A stretch of DNA of 64,000 bases, taken from Lysinibacillus sp. JNUCC-52. GTDB lineage: Bacteria; Bacillota; Bacilli; Bacillales_A; Planococcaceae. The notes under the pieces were generated by a model that saw nothing but the letters and a program-made list of their open reading frames with translations, did not search any database and had not been told where the DNA came from. The translations under genes were made by a program, and so were the position numbers. Within the stretch, counting starts at the first letter, position 1; every line of letters begins with the position of its first letter. The DNA is taken from the NCBI RefSeq assembly GCF_015999545.1, contig NZ_CP065546.1:4000001-4064000 (forward strand). Direction: 5' to 3'. Shown here piece after piece: positions 45,641 through 54,640 of the stretch.

Positions 45641-45679
45641 GAGGGGGGCTTTTGCTTTTGGAAAGCAAAAGCCCCCTCC
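45641..45679. terminator. GC-rich hairpin next to the MarR gene
   Basis: An 18-bp stem starts GAGGGGGGCTTTTGCTTT and its complement ends at 45679. It lies downstream of the minus-strand MarR gene but lacks a T-run, so a terminator role is only possible. Confidence 0.4.
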
Positions 45680-45741
45680 ATCGTTTTGGTGGAAGGGACT
45701 TAAAAATATGTGGTCATGGCGTTGGGGCATTATAAGATGCG

Positions 45742-46185
45742 TCAGCTCCTTTTTTTTGTTCTTTCCGCCAACTTCGTAATCGACTCCACGTCTTGATCGG
45801 TTAATTGATCCAGAAAATGTTTGCGTATGGCCATGGTGACGATGGGACGGGCATCATTTAAGGCTGATTTGCCAATGGGAGTAATGATGACCTGAACACC
45901 GCGATTGTTGTCTAATGGCTTCCTCATCACCATCCTACGTTTCTCCATCCGCGTCAGATGATGTGACAATCGGCTCTTATCCCAGTCCATGGATTCGGCC
46001 AGTTCCTGTTGACGAAGGCTGCCGTTCCCCAGAAGGTCTAACCGATCCAGTACTCCATAATCGCCCTCTGATAGTCCCGTGTGATCGGACATCTCTTTGA
46101 TTACGCGACCGAAAATGCTGTGAAAGGAGCCTTTCCACTTATACCATAATTGAATTTCTTCTTCGTTCAGTTCGCTATTATTCAT
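45742..46185 (-). CDS. MarR family repressor of the hydrolase cassette
   Basis: A 147-residue winged-helix regulator. The DNA-binding part is SLRQQELAESMDWDKSRLSH with the wing near MRKPLDNNRGVQVII. I place the start at ATG 46185; an in-frame start at 46299 would run into the divergent gene. The ATG has no ribosome site and is six bases after a TATAAT (-10, 46192-46197), so translation may be leaderless. It is divergent from two hydrolases, and the shared gap holds two palindromes that probably serve as its operators. Base composition is richer in GC than the core genes. Confidence 0.85.
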   Translation of the reverse strand: MNNSELNEEEIQLWYKWKGSFHSIFGRVIKEMSDHTGLSEGDYGVLDRLDLLGNGSLRQQELAESMDWDKSRLSHHLTRMEKRRMVMRKPLDNNRGVQVIITPIGKSALNDARPIVTMAIRKHFLDQLTDQDVESITKLAERTKKRS

Positions 46186-46201
46186 GGAATCATTATAGCA
46201 T

Positions 46202-46217
46202 AGTTGACGTGTCAACT
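46202..46217. promoter_or_regulatory. MarR operator candidate 1
   Basis: AGTTGACGTGTCAACT is a palindrome apart from the central two bases. It overlaps the -35 to -10 region of the marR-type gene on the minus strand. Confidence 0.6.
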
Positions 46218-46237
46218 GCAATGTGATACAGTTGCGT

Positions 46238-46257
46238 AAGGTTGATATATCAACCTT
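46238..46257. promoter_or_regulatory. MarR operator candidate 2
   Basis: AAGGTTGATATATCAACCTT is a perfect 20-base palindrome, sharing GTTGAyrTrTCAAC with site 1, 36 bases before the hydrolase ATG. Confidence 0.65.
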
Positions 46258-46293
46258 GCTATTTCTGAGAAGACCAAGAAAGGAACATCCATT

Positions 46294-47214
46294 ATGCAAA
46301 TGAACGTAATTACGTCTACTCCAGTTATCTCTTTTAAGCCGGTAATACTATCGGCCCCGATGCGTGGCGAGGATTTGCAAGTGCGGGTATCAGCGCCAGC
46401 GACGGGTAGCCAATTGCCTATTATTATTTTCTCGCATGGCTTTGGTTGGTCGATGGACAGCTACGGTCCGTTAGTCGACTACTGGGCTGCTCAAGGCTTC
46501 GTGGTCATTCAACCCACCCATCTCGACTCGAGGACGCTGAATCTCCCTCCTGACGATCATCGTACACCACTGATTTGGCGTTTCCGAGTCGAAGACCTGA
46601 AGCTCATCCTTGACCAACTTGATTTTATTGAAGCTTCCGTACCAGTCCTCAGCGGACGTCTCGACCGAAGTCGTATTGCCGCAGCCGGACACTCCTGGGG
46701 AGGCCAAACGGTGAGCATGCTACTTGGCGCGCGAGTCCTCGATGCCAATGGCGAACCAGGAGAGGACATGTCCGACTCGCGGATCAAGGCGGGCGTATTG
46801 CTTTCCACGACTGGCCTTGGTGGAGCTGATTTGACTCAGTTCGCGGCAGAGCACTTTCCTTTCATGCATCCGAGCTTCTCTGAGATGAGGACGCCGACTC
46901 TTGTGGTCGCTGGGGATCAGGACCAATCCCACCTGTCCACTCGGGGGCCTGACTGGTTCACGGACCCCTACTTCCTGAGCCCTGGCAGCAAGAGCCTGCT
47001 CACCCTCTTCGGGGCAGAGCATATACTTGGCGGAATCTCCGGGTACAACGTCGCGGAGACGACGGACGAGAACCCCGAACGAGTTGCTTTGCTTAGGCAG
47101 CTCACGTGGTCGTACTTGCGCGATACGCTCGACCTCGACAATTCTAGCTGGATAGAAGCACGCAAAGACCTGGAGGAGAGTACCAATCCGTTAGGACGAA
47201 TTGAATCCAAGTAA
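46294..47214 (+). CDS. Alpha/beta hydrolase (PAF-acetylhydrolase/chlorophyllase-like), copy A
   Basis: A 306-residue alpha/beta hydrolase. The oxyanion motif is SHGFGW, the nucleophile AGHSWGGQ, the acid AGDQDQ and the histidine GAEHILGG, so the triad is complete. No signal peptide is visible. The codon use is GC-rich and unlike the core genes, suggesting acquisition from a higher-GC donor. ATG 46294 follows AAAGGAAC, and the start lies just behind two MarR-type palindromes. A closely related second copy follows after 76 bases. The substrate is unknown. Confidence 0.82.
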   Translation: MQMNVITSTPVISFKPVILSAPMRGEDLQVRVSAPATGSQLPIIIFSHGFGWSMDSYGPLVDYWAAQGFVVIQPTHLDSRTLNLPPDDHRTPLIWRFRVEDLKLILDQLDFIEASVPVLSGRLDRSRIAAAGHSWGGQTVSMLLGARVLDANGEPGEDMSDSRIKAGVLLSTTGLGGADLTQFAAEHFPFMHPSFSEMRTPTLVVAGDQDQSHLSTRGPDWFTDPYFLSPGSKSLLTLFGAEHILGGISGYNVAETTDENPERVALLRQLTWSYLRDTLDLDNSSWIEARKDLEESTNPLGRIESK

Positions 47215-47244
47215 GAATAATTGATCACAGCGATCTCAAAGAAT

Positions 47245-47270
47245 GGACCATCCTAAAAATAGGATGGTCC
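47245..47270. repeat. Hairpin between the two hydrolase genes
   Basis: GGACCATCCT and AGGATGGTCC pair around an AAAAAT loop. No T-run follows on the plus strand, so it may be an mRNA stability or processing element rather than a terminator. Confidence 0.55.
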
Positions 47271-47290
47271 AAAAAAGGAGAGTGTTACTA

Positions 47291-48304
47291 ATGCAGATTA
47301 ATCCAAAGAAAGAGCGTTCCATGAGCAAGCCGTTCACTGAAGTTGCCGGTCCTGTCAACGATTCTACACCTGTTATATCCTTCAGCCCCGTGGTGCTTTC
47401 GGTCCCAGGGCGGATTGTGGATTTGCAGATCAAGGTCTCTGCACCCTCGACGGGGAGCGACTTGCCCGTAATTCTTCTTTCGCACGGTCATGGGCCTTCG
47501 AACTTTGTATCATCTCTACACGGCTATGGACCCCTCGCAGACTTCTGGGCAGCTCACGGCTTTGTCGTTATCCAGCCCACTCACTTGGACTCCAAGGTCC
47601 TAGGTTTGCGTGAATCGGATAACCCAGAGGCACCGTTGTTTTGGCGGTCACGAGCAGAGGACATGCGCTACATTCTCGATCACCTCGAGCAGATTGAGGC
47701 TGCTGTTCCAGGGCTCGGTGGACGCCTAGACCGGAGCCGGATCGCCGCAGTCGGGCATTCAATGGGCGGGCATACGGTAGGCATGCTGTGTGGTCAGGGG
47801 GTTACTGATCTGGTCGATGGGACGGAAGTGAATCTAGGCGACTCTAGGATCAAGGCGGGTGTACTGTTGGCTGCGCCAGGCAAAGGTGAGGACCTCGCCA
47901 CATTCGCAACCGAGCACTACCCGGTATTGAAGACAACTAGCTTCGCCACAATGACAACACCAGCCCTCGTCGTCGTGGGCGATAACGACTGGAGCCCCGC
48001 GTTCTCCAATCGCAAGGATTGGCACTCTGATGCGTACTTCTTGAGCCCAGGCCCCAAAAGCCTGCTGACGCTGTTCGGAGCGGAGCATGGGCTAGGCGGG
48101 GTAGCCGCGTACGACGCGAAGGAAACGACTGACGAAAACCCCGAGCGCGTGGCTGCGCTGCGAGCGCTCGTCTGGTCCTATCTCCGTACCGCGCTCTACC
48201 CTGAAGACCCAGCCTGGTCTGCAGCGTGTGCCGCGTTGATGGATACACCTAATCTACTGGGTACTATCGAATGTAAAGGGAGCTCTAAGAAGGCGCACGC
48301 TTGA
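47291..48304 (+). CDS. Alpha/beta hydrolase, copy B
   Basis: A 337-residue paralogue of the preceding hydrolase. It has LSHGHGP, the nucleophile VGHSMGGH, the acid VVGDNDWS and the histidine GAEHGLGG. It shares long stretches with copy A, such as WAAHGFVVIQPTHLDS and ETTDENPERVAALR, so tandem duplication followed by divergence is likely. I chose ATG 47291 behind AAAAAGGAG; the upstream in-frame ATG (47243) lies in the hairpin. GC-rich like copy A. Probably co-transcribed and MarR-controlled. Confidence 0.82.
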   Translation: MQINPKKERSMSKPFTEVAGPVNDSTPVISFSPVVLSVPGRIVDLQIKVSAPSTGSDLPVILLSHGHGPSNFVSSLHGYGPLADFWAAHGFVVIQPTHLDSKVLGLRESDNPEAPLFWRSRAEDMRYILDHLEQIEAAVPGLGGRLDRSRIAAVGHSMGGHTVGMLCGQGVTDLVDGTEVNLGDSRIKAGVLLAAPGKGEDLATFATEHYPVLKTTSFATMTTPALVVVGDNDWSPAFSNRKDWHSDAYFLSPGPKSLLTLFGAEHGLGGVAAYDAKETTDENPERVAALRALVWSYLRTALYPEDPAWSAACAALMDTPNLLGTIECKGSSKKAHA

Positions 48305-48349
48305 TTGCGTCGTGATATTGTCGGGGGACAAGGACATTCATCCATTAGA

Positions 48350-48375
48350 AGCCGTGAATAGCCCACGGCTTTTTT
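48350..48375 (+). terminator. Terminator of the hydrolase cassette
   Basis: Stem AGCCGTG/CACGGCT with a six-T tail. A second hairpin (AAGACCTTGTC with its complement, 48389-48423) follows. The remaining ~200 bases to 48626 show only the repeat fragment at 48478. Confidence 0.8.
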
Positions 48376-48477
48376 ATTTTAATGATGCAAGACCTTGTCA
48401 AAGACTCAGGACAAGGTCTTTTATTCATTCCCGATTTAGGATAAGAACTTGCGTTGATTGTCTAAGTGGGAATTGGC

Positions 48478-48500
48478 ATTAAGCTAACGGGGAACAACAG
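48478..48500. repeat. Interspersed repeat family copy 2 (CTAACGGGG fragment)
   Basis: It begins CATTAAGCTAACGGGG, the same phrase as at 51098 and 56422. Confidence 0.5.
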
Positions 48501-48626
48501 TGAAATGATTATGACAGGAGCAGGCACCGCAACGACCTGCTCTTGGTCGTTGAAATAAACGGACAGAGTTTAGTAAATGTGAGGTGACCCCTAATACAAT
48601 AATAATAATTATCAGGGGGTATTATT

Positions 48627-49121
48627 ATGAAAAAAATTTTATTATGTATAACCATCTTATTCTGTTTGTTTACAGTAGTAGGTTGCAGTGAACAATAGAA
48701 GGCTGTAACAGGTGATTTCCTTTTAGGAAATTTTGGATTTGACCTTAAATCAAATGAAACTTACCATCTTGTTGTTCCAATTGAATGGACAGGTGAATCA
48801 TCTGTGACAATAGAGTCGATTGAGTTGGTTAAAAGCGATGGAATTCCTGTTACATACGAGTAAGATGGTATTAAGTATGAAATTTTCGGTGTTGACCCAT
48901 TAAAGAAATCGGGAGTTTATGGAGATAGAGATATAGGAGATATAAAAAGTATTAATAACTTTGAAATCAACGGTAAAGGAAAAATTGTTCTTAAACTTTC
49001 AACTGAGAACGTAAAGAACGATATTGACCGAAGAGTAAAAATCAGTTTTAAAGTTAACGGAGAAAAAAGTGAGAAAATTATTAAGTGGAAGACTCTTGAA
49101 CAATTTTCTGCGGTTCAATAA
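48627..49121 (+). pseudogene. Lipoprotein gene with two in-frame stop codons
   Basis: A 165-codon frame, intact in phase, interrupted by TAG at 48696 and TAA at 48861. The first part is a lipoprotein signal peptide (MKKILLCITILFCLFTVVGC) with the lipobox cysteine. Later parts (LLGNFGFDLKSNETYHLVV, WTGESSVTIESIELVK, VKISFKVNGEKSEKIIKWK) look like an immunoglobulin-like or DUF-type lipoprotein. The GGGGGT at 48615-48620 precedes the ATG. No frameshift exists, so either a recently dead gene or recoding; decay is the simpler view. Confidence 0.7.
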
Positions 49122-49129
49122 TTAAAGGC

Positions 49130-49296
49130 ATTTCCTTTATTTAACTAACGGATGTTTTAGTGCAACAATGATTTATAAAGCATACATAATAAATATTAAT
49201 AACGTTCCTAAATGTAAGTTCGGGACACTGAAAAATGAACTTCAACAATCGGGCGCTTTCCTGGAAATAGGGGAAGGCCCCTTTTCTATTTTCTGG
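49130..49296. repeat. Interspersed repeat family copy 3
   Basis: TTTAACTAACGGATGTTTTA near 49138 and CAACAATCGGGCGCTTTCCT at 49243, closing with AAGGCCCCTTTTC. Its C/G-rich arms can pair, and the end resembles a terminator. Confidence 0.6.
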
Positions 49297-49421
49297 TTAA
49301 CAATACTTCAGAAATTATTAATATATTAGCTTATTGAATAATCTCTGTATGAAACAGCCTCTCTCTGAACATAATAAAATATAGAATACTAGATTTAACT
49401 TAGTAGGAGAGTGAAAGACAC

Positions 49422-50262
49422 ATGTTATTATCCGAAGCGTGGAAAAAGTATCAACAGGATAAAAAAATCGAAGGATATTCATCCTTACATTAAAAACATA
49501 TTGTTTTCAATACAATGTATTATTACGATTTTTTGGTGATATTGATATGAACGAATTTAATACAGATAGATTAAAAGAATATTTAATACGATCAGGAGAC
49601 CCCTTAAAGCCTTCCAGTTTAGGAAATAGGATTCGTTGTGTTAAATCATTATTTAGATGGTCACATGAAGAAGGTTATACTCAAAAAAATCCTGTAGCTA
49701 AATTAAAAGAGCCGAAATTAAGTAAAAGGATTCCTAAATTTCTCTCAGAATTAGAGATAGAACTTCTAAGGGAAGCTTGTCAAACAACAATGGAGAAAGC
49801 ACTATTTGAGTTATGTATTCAACCGGCTACCGTATTGGTGAAATTGTAAAATTAGATCGAGAAGATATCGATTTTCAATCGAATTCAGTAATTGTACAAG
49901 GGAAAGGTGATAAAGAAAAGGAAGTGTACTTTAATACCCGCTGTTCTATTTGATTAAAAAGGTATTTAGATGAACGAGAGGATAAAGAACCTTGTTTATT
50001 TATTACGGACAGACGGCCGAAAAGGCGAATGAGCATTGATAATTTAAGCTATATTATCAAGCGCATATTAAATTGTGCTAGTATAAAAAAGAGTATACAT
50101 CCGCATCAATTACGACACAGCTATGCAACGCATATGATTAATAACGGTGCACCAATTGATGTCATTCAAAGTTTACTGGGTCATGAAAAGAGTAAGACTA
50201 CAAAGATATACGCTCTACTAAGCGGAAAGCTAAGACAAGATTTATACAGTAAATACTTTTAA
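49422..50262 (+). pseudogene. Decayed tyrosine recombinase/integrase
   Basis: The remains of a XerC/D-like recombinase of about 280 residues in several frames. There is a frameshift near 49485, another near 49815, and an in-frame TGA at 49951. The N-terminal core-binding part is visible (LKTYCFQYNVLLRFFGDID). The catalytic domain keeps STGYRIGEI (Arg), QGKGDKEKEVYF (Lys), HQLRHSYATHM, LLGHEKS and KIYALLS (Tyr). It cannot yield a full protein without repair. It may be the former recombinase of an element in this region. Confidence 0.8.
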
Positions 50263-50326
50263 AAAACTTTCATTCAATCAAGACACTCATGTAGAATTAC
50301 AATACTTTCTAAAAGGAGGATATATA

Positions 50327-50881
50327 ATGAAAGCAACGAAACTCGTATCATTAGCAATACCTATTCTATTATTAGTAGGTTGTGCGGTAGAAAATAAAGA
50401 GTCTACTCCTAAGACTGAGCAGTTAAGCAAATCAACAATGAAAACAGTAATATCAGAGAAACAGTATCCCTATTATATTTGTGAACAATTAGTAGAGTTT
50501 CAATACATGAAGGATTTATTCATAGTAAACTCGATGAAAGCTATGGAAGACAAAGAAAAAGAAAAAGATCTTTTAAAAACAGCAAACAAGATGGATAAGA
50601 TATTAGACAATATGGAATATGTAAAAGTTCCTGATAAATACAAAGACATTCACAAAGACATACAAGTAGGGGTAACAGATGCAAGAAAAGCAACAAAGCT
50701 TATTAAAGACGCTAGTAAAGAGGATAAACCGAATATGCAAGAAGCTGTACTAAAAAGTACTCCACATTTATCAGGTGTAGATGGAGATAATTGGAAAAAC
50801 GCACTTTATGAATTAAGTAAGGAAAACAAAGATGCTTATGGTAAAGCACTTGATAAATTAATGAAAGAACATGCGGAATAA
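50327..50881 (+). CDS. Putative lipoprotein
   Basis: A 184-residue protein with a lipoprotein signal peptide (lipobox LLVGC, Cys at about 19), then a charged, helical, Lys/Asp/Glu-rich domain. It begins behind AAAGGAGG. No family was recognised. It lies 64 bases after the recombinase remnant and has no partner gene. Confidence 0.75.
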   Translation: MKATKLVSLAIPILLLVGCAVENKESTPKTEQLSKSTMKTVISEKQYPYYICEQLVEFQYMKDLFIVNSMKAMEDKEKEKDLLKTANKMDKILDNMEYVKVPDKYKDIHKDIQVGVTDARKATKLIKDASKEDKPNMQEAVLKSTPHLSGVDGDNWKNALYELSKENKDAYGKALDKLMKEHAE

Positions 50882-50924
50882 TATAGTACCATACAAATTA
50901 TAAGGGAGTTAAGCGTAAAATTAG

Positions 50925-51034
50925 TTCTTCAACTAACGGGCTGCTTTAGTTTAACAAGAATTATGGTTATAATCTTCCACAAGCGGGCGCATTTCTTTAA
51001 TAAGGAATGCGTCTTCCTCTATTAAAGGGCCATT
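50925..51034. repeat. Interspersed repeat family copy 4
   Basis: CAACTAACGGGCTGCTTTAG at the left and CCACAAGCGGGCGCATTTCT in the middle, ending ATTAAAGGGCCATT. The same left-middle-right order is seen at 56422. Confidence 0.65.
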
Positions 51035-51097
51035 AAATTGATTAACACTTCTAAATTAATTTTATATTAATCTTGATGTGAGACTGTGAAACAATGT

Positions 51098-51125
51098 ACT
51101 TAAGCTAACGGGGCAGTTTATAATT
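51098..51125. repeat. Interspersed repeat family copy 5 (left part only)
   Basis: ACTTAAGCTAACGGGGCAGT, matching the left phrase of the family. Nothing else is recognised between 51125 and the gene at 51300. Confidence 0.5.
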
Positions 51126-51299
51126 AACTAGATTGCAATAGTGAGAATTGTGCAATTTAGAACTTTAAAAGAACAGACTTTGCTAAATTCAAAGGCAATA
51201 CGGGAACAGGAACTGAAGTGATAATTACCATCTGATAAACATGGTTTTTCAAAAACATTGGAAGTATGGACTAATATGATTTAAAAGGAGAGAGACAGG

Positions 51300-53564
51300 A
51301 TGAAAAAAACGCGAGTGTTATCTCTCGGCAATTTGGTGTTTATGATTCCAGTTATATTGTTGAGTTTTTACTTGTGGAAAGATTACATGAGGTATATTGA
51401 TGTCTCAACACCAGCTCTGGAAAGTGGTTATATGCTGGAAGAGGGAAAGAAGTTGATTGGTTTTTCAAAAGATGACCAATTTAGTGAACAATACGATGTT
51501 TATCTTTTTGATACTAATACGGAAAACACCATTAGTAAGACTACTGTACATACCAATTTCCAAGACGGACTGGGGCCAGCGACTTATCAGCAGGATGGAA
51601 TCATAGTACCAACCTACGACGACTCATATGGGTTGCAATTAAACTACTTCCACCCAACAGGAGAGGTTGAAGAGTTGGCACAGGGAACGATCGAAATTCC
51701 TTCCGCATGGAGTCAAAGCGTTAAATCCTGGCGAGGTAGACTCATTGTAGCATGGGAATCGCCACATTCATTTTTTGTAGCGCAAGTGAAAGATGGAAAG
51801 CTGGATAAAGTGAATTTAGCCGAAGAGGGTTTACTTCCCGCCAGACCTGTTCGGATAGATGAAGTGCATGGGAGTTTTGAGAACGACCAGGCAGTTCCAG
51901 TTTTTTCGGTAAGTTTAAAGGATGATAGAACTGCATTTGTTAGCGGGATACTAGACAAAAATGGCAATTTATCCGTGCTGCTTCAAAACAAGGATGAAGG
52001 AACATTTGCTGCACAGGATCGGGCTGGTGCTCACTTCGCCAACAACTTCGGCTTCAATAATGCTAAGTTGATACGCGAAAATGGGAACTACCCTGAACCA
52101 GCATCATTTTATGACGCTAACGAGAATCGTTGGGGAGCTGCGATCCCTACGCCAAAGCCAGTTTATCAAGCTCGTGTATTCTTATTGAATGACGAGGAAG
52201 TTCTGATCGCCGGATCTACTGTAGAAGATGAATTAAAAGGAACTGTTATTGGATTTGTATTCAATGAAAAATCCGGTGAATTTCAAGATGCCACTGGTCT
52301 TCTAGATCAGTTACCTTACGAGAATTTGAAAAAAAACGAGACGGAGTTTTACAAGCAATTGGATAGTGATATCCTTTACTATCGCGGTGGAGATCTTGCA
52401 TCAGGCTATGTCAATATGGAAAACCAAGAGGCTAAGGTACTTTCAAGTGATCAGATCGAAGGATGGATGCTCAAAGAAGATGAAAACAAGGTCTCAATTC
52501 AAAGCTTCTGGAATTATTTAAAACAAGGCGGAGCGATCGTTATTAACTGGGGTATTTGGGTCTTTCTCGTTTTATTCTTATTCATCGGCCTCGCGTTCGC
52601 CCCTCGCATGTTGGCGAGATCAAGCATGAAAAAAGTGAGAGATGGTCAGCATATTAAGGGCAAGATTATTAATATGGAAGAAACAGGTTTATATGTGAAT
52701 GAACGTCCGCAGGTCCGGTTTATCGTTCAGTTTGAGGATGAAGGACAAATGAAAGAGGTTGAAATCAAGCAGGTCATCACCTATCTAAACCCTATTCACA
52801 TCGGCGATCCGGTAATGATCAGTTACAACAGAAAGAAACACAAGGCTGTGTTCATCACAGAAGAGGATCATAAACAAATGGAACAGGACGCTAAACCGGT
52901 ATATATTAATGATGCGGTCCTCACCCGTATCGAACGTTATGGAAATGTAAATCGGGGACAAGCCCTTCTGCTTCGCTTTACAGCCGAAGGACGCGATTAT
53001 ACAATACCTGTCGTCCAGCCTTTCGGATTTGAATATCGCACTGGTGAACAAGCTAACCTTATTCTGATTCAGGGAATGTCGAGAATATTATGGTACGGTA
53101 ATGGAAGAACAGTTAAGGCATCGGATCAACTCTCTCTAAAGGGTGAAGTGATCCATGTGCAGAAAATGCCGATCATTATTGAACATAAACAGCTTATGCT
53201 TATGGAAGTCATGATTACTAGCGGGGCGAATAGAATCCTTAAAGTCAATAGTATTTTTGCGCCAGAAAAGCTATCTGTAAATGTGGGAACAGTCATTCCA
53301 GTCAACATGGAAATAGACGATTTACAGAAGGAGGCCCGATTACTTCGAGGTAAACAAGGGGCTGCTAAAGTGCTCTCCGTTCATTTTGATGGAACAAAGG
53401 GAGAACGACCATTAGCCAATATTATCGTAGAAAAAGAAGGGGTTTCCTACCATATCAAGCAGACAATTGAACCTGTATTTGGTGTAGTTGTTGGAGATGA
53501 GTTGTGGATTGCTTACGATGAAGGTACGAGAGAAGCCATAATTATTAATTATTCTATAAGGTAA
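51300..53564 (+). CDS. Large two-span membrane protein with tandem C-terminal beta repeats
   Basis: A 754-residue protein, probably membrane-anchored. A membrane segment at about 8-27 precedes a long extracytoplasmic region (about 30-410), which I cannot assign to a family. A second span is near 420-440. After it come four modules of 60-75 residues with a common layout (GKI or GEV start, then a central VRFIVQFED/IIVEKEG-type strand, then a GDxxxISYN/IAYDE-type end), resembling DUF3592-like domains. The start ATG 51300 follows AAAGGAGAGAG. It stands alone with a terminator at 53594. GC content appears higher than that of its neighbours. Function unknown. Confidence 0.8.
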   Translation: MKKTRVLSLGNLVFMIPVILLSFYLWKDYMRYIDVSTPALESGYMLEEGKKLIGFSKDDQFSEQYDVYLFDTNTENTISKTTVHTNFQDGLGPATYQQDGIIVPTYDDSYGLQLNYFHPTGEVEELAQGTIEIPSAWSQSVKSWRGRLIVAWESPHSFFVAQVKDGKLDKVNLAEEGLLPARPVRIDEVHGSFENDQAVPVFSVSLKDDRTAFVSGILDKNGNLSVLLQNKDEGTFAAQDRAGAHFANNFGFNNAKLIRENGNYPEPASFYDANENRWGAAIPTPKPVYQARVFLLNDEEVLIAGSTVEDELKGTVIGFVFNEKSGEFQDATGLLDQLPYENLKKNETEFYKQLDSDILYYRGGDLASGYVNMENQEAKVLSSDQIEGWMLKEDENKVSIQSFWNYLKQGGAIVINWGIWVFLVLFLFIGLAFAPRMLARSSMKKVRDGQHIKGKIINMEETGLYVNERPQVRFIVQFEDEGQMKEVEIKQVITYLNPIHIGDPVMISYNRKKHKAVFITEEDHKQMEQDAKPVYINDAVLTRIERYGNVNRGQALLLRFTAEGRDYTIPVVQPFGFEYRTGEQANLILIQGMSRILWYGNGRTVKASDQLSLKGEVIHVQKMPIIIEHKQLMLMEVMITSGANRILKVNSIFAPEKLSVNVGTVIPVNMEIDDLQKEARLLRGKQGAAKVLSVHFDGTKGERPLANIIVEKEGVSYHIKQTIEPVFGVVVGDELWIAYDEGTREAIIINYSIR

Positions 53565-53593
53565 CTTGAAAACTAGAGTTATAATGGAGTCAT

Positions 53594-53622
53594 AAAAGCC
53601 TGTCGCTTCGGCAGGCTTTTCG
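53594..53622 (+). terminator. Terminator of the large membrane protein gene
   Basis: Stem AAAAGCCTG/CAGGCTTTT around a short loop. The T-run is weak (CTTTTCG). Confidence 0.7.
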
Positions 53623-53629
53623 ATTTGTT

Positions 53630-54136
53630 TGAGTTTCAAAGCTATTGTTGCTTGTATGAACTTCATAAAACTTTTCATTGAGTCGATTCGTGTTTAAATG
53701 AAATGGTATGGGTTGATACGATATAACATCAATATTGTAAGAATGGCTGTTTTGATATTCTACAAGTATTCATCTCAAATCCTGCTTTCGATACTTAAAT
53801 AGAGTTGTTTGTATTTTATCATCTGTTAAATGTTGAAATGTGAAGGGTATTCTCTGTTACATACTGTCGAATTTTTGATAGTCTGGTTATAAAGATTAGC
53901 TAGCTACTACATATGGAATTATATTTGAAGTTCGTCAATACCTGAACGATGGGAATCTATGAAAGATGATTGCGCCTAAAAGAAATAATAAAGGTGATTT
54001 TAATACTTCGATCACAAAAGATATTGTTCCATATAATAAGCTGAACATTGAAGGCAAGTTACATTCGTGATTTCATCAAATGATTTCAATAATCTATAAA
54101 ATGAAAAAGCTGATTTGTGAAGAATATCAGGACTAA
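53630..54136. other. Stretch without a supported gene
   Basis: AT-rich and stop-rich in all frames. Near 53945 a short frame reads IPERWESMKD, possibly part of the GNAT remnant that follows. Nothing else is recognised. Confidence 0.4.
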
Positions 54137-54345
54137 GACACTGTAGAGATTGGTTATGGTTTTTCTAATGAAGTAGCTGGAAAAGGTTTGGCAACAGAAG
54201 CGGTTAGTACTTTGGTTAATAAATTATTTAGTGAATTAATGTACATCGTATACAAGCCAATCTTGATGCACGGAATACAGCTTCACAAAAATTGTGTGAA
54301 CGAATAGGTATGTTTGTATATGGAATGTTATCCTCCGATTTGTAG
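54137..54345 (+). pseudogene. GNAT acetyltransferase remnant
   Basis: The C-terminal part of a RimJ-type N-acetyltransferase in two frames: TVEIGYGFSNEVAGKGLATE, which contains the acetyl-CoA binding loop, then VHRIQANLDARNTASQKLCE after a frameshift near 54238. A stop lies at 54343. The N-terminal half is missing or unrecognisable. Confidence 0.7.
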
Positions 54346-54402
54346 TAATAGAATTACATCATCTCACCTTTACTTTTAAAAAAGCTTCATAAGCTTTACA
54401 GT

Positions 54403-54450
54403 TATTTCATTCACGGGCGCTTTCTTTGAATTAGAAAAGGCCCTTTTTTC
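54403..54450. repeat. Interspersed repeat family copy 6
   Basis: TTCATTCACGGGCGCTTTCT followed by AAAAGGCCCTTTTTTC. A further fragment, AGGGCCAGATTGCAG, lies near 54501. No gene is seen in 54346-54669. Confidence 0.55.
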
Positions 54451-54640
54451 TTTTAAAGTGCGCAATTCATGAAGATGAATTGTGCCTTTTTCAGTAATAG
54501 GGCCAGATTGCAGACGAAAGGAAGTCATTATTTATATATAATGGGTTTCTGGTTTTAAAGAATTACACATTAACTAAAGTGAAAGTTTTGTGGTAAAGGG
54601 ATTCAAAAAATATTAAGAGAATCTACAGCATTTTTTGATT

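Larger units (their letters stand above)
44820..45740. other. Non-coding stretch with repeats and a hairpin
   Basis: AT-rich. No supported gene on either strand. It contains the repeat copies at 44988-45160 and a hairpin near 45641-45679 (18-bp arms, no T-run). A 99-codon minus frame (45255-45554) has no recognisable domain and codon use unlike genes here. Confidence 0.5.

Noticed and set aside
46471-48248. Several antisense ORFs of 60-100 codons across the hydrolase genes
   Set aside because: High GC lowers stop frequency; none has a ribosome site or domain, while the forward genes have complete catalytic triads.
53412-53678. 88-codon minus ORF after the large membrane protein gene
   Set aside because: It spans the terminator hairpin and is antisense to the end of the gene.
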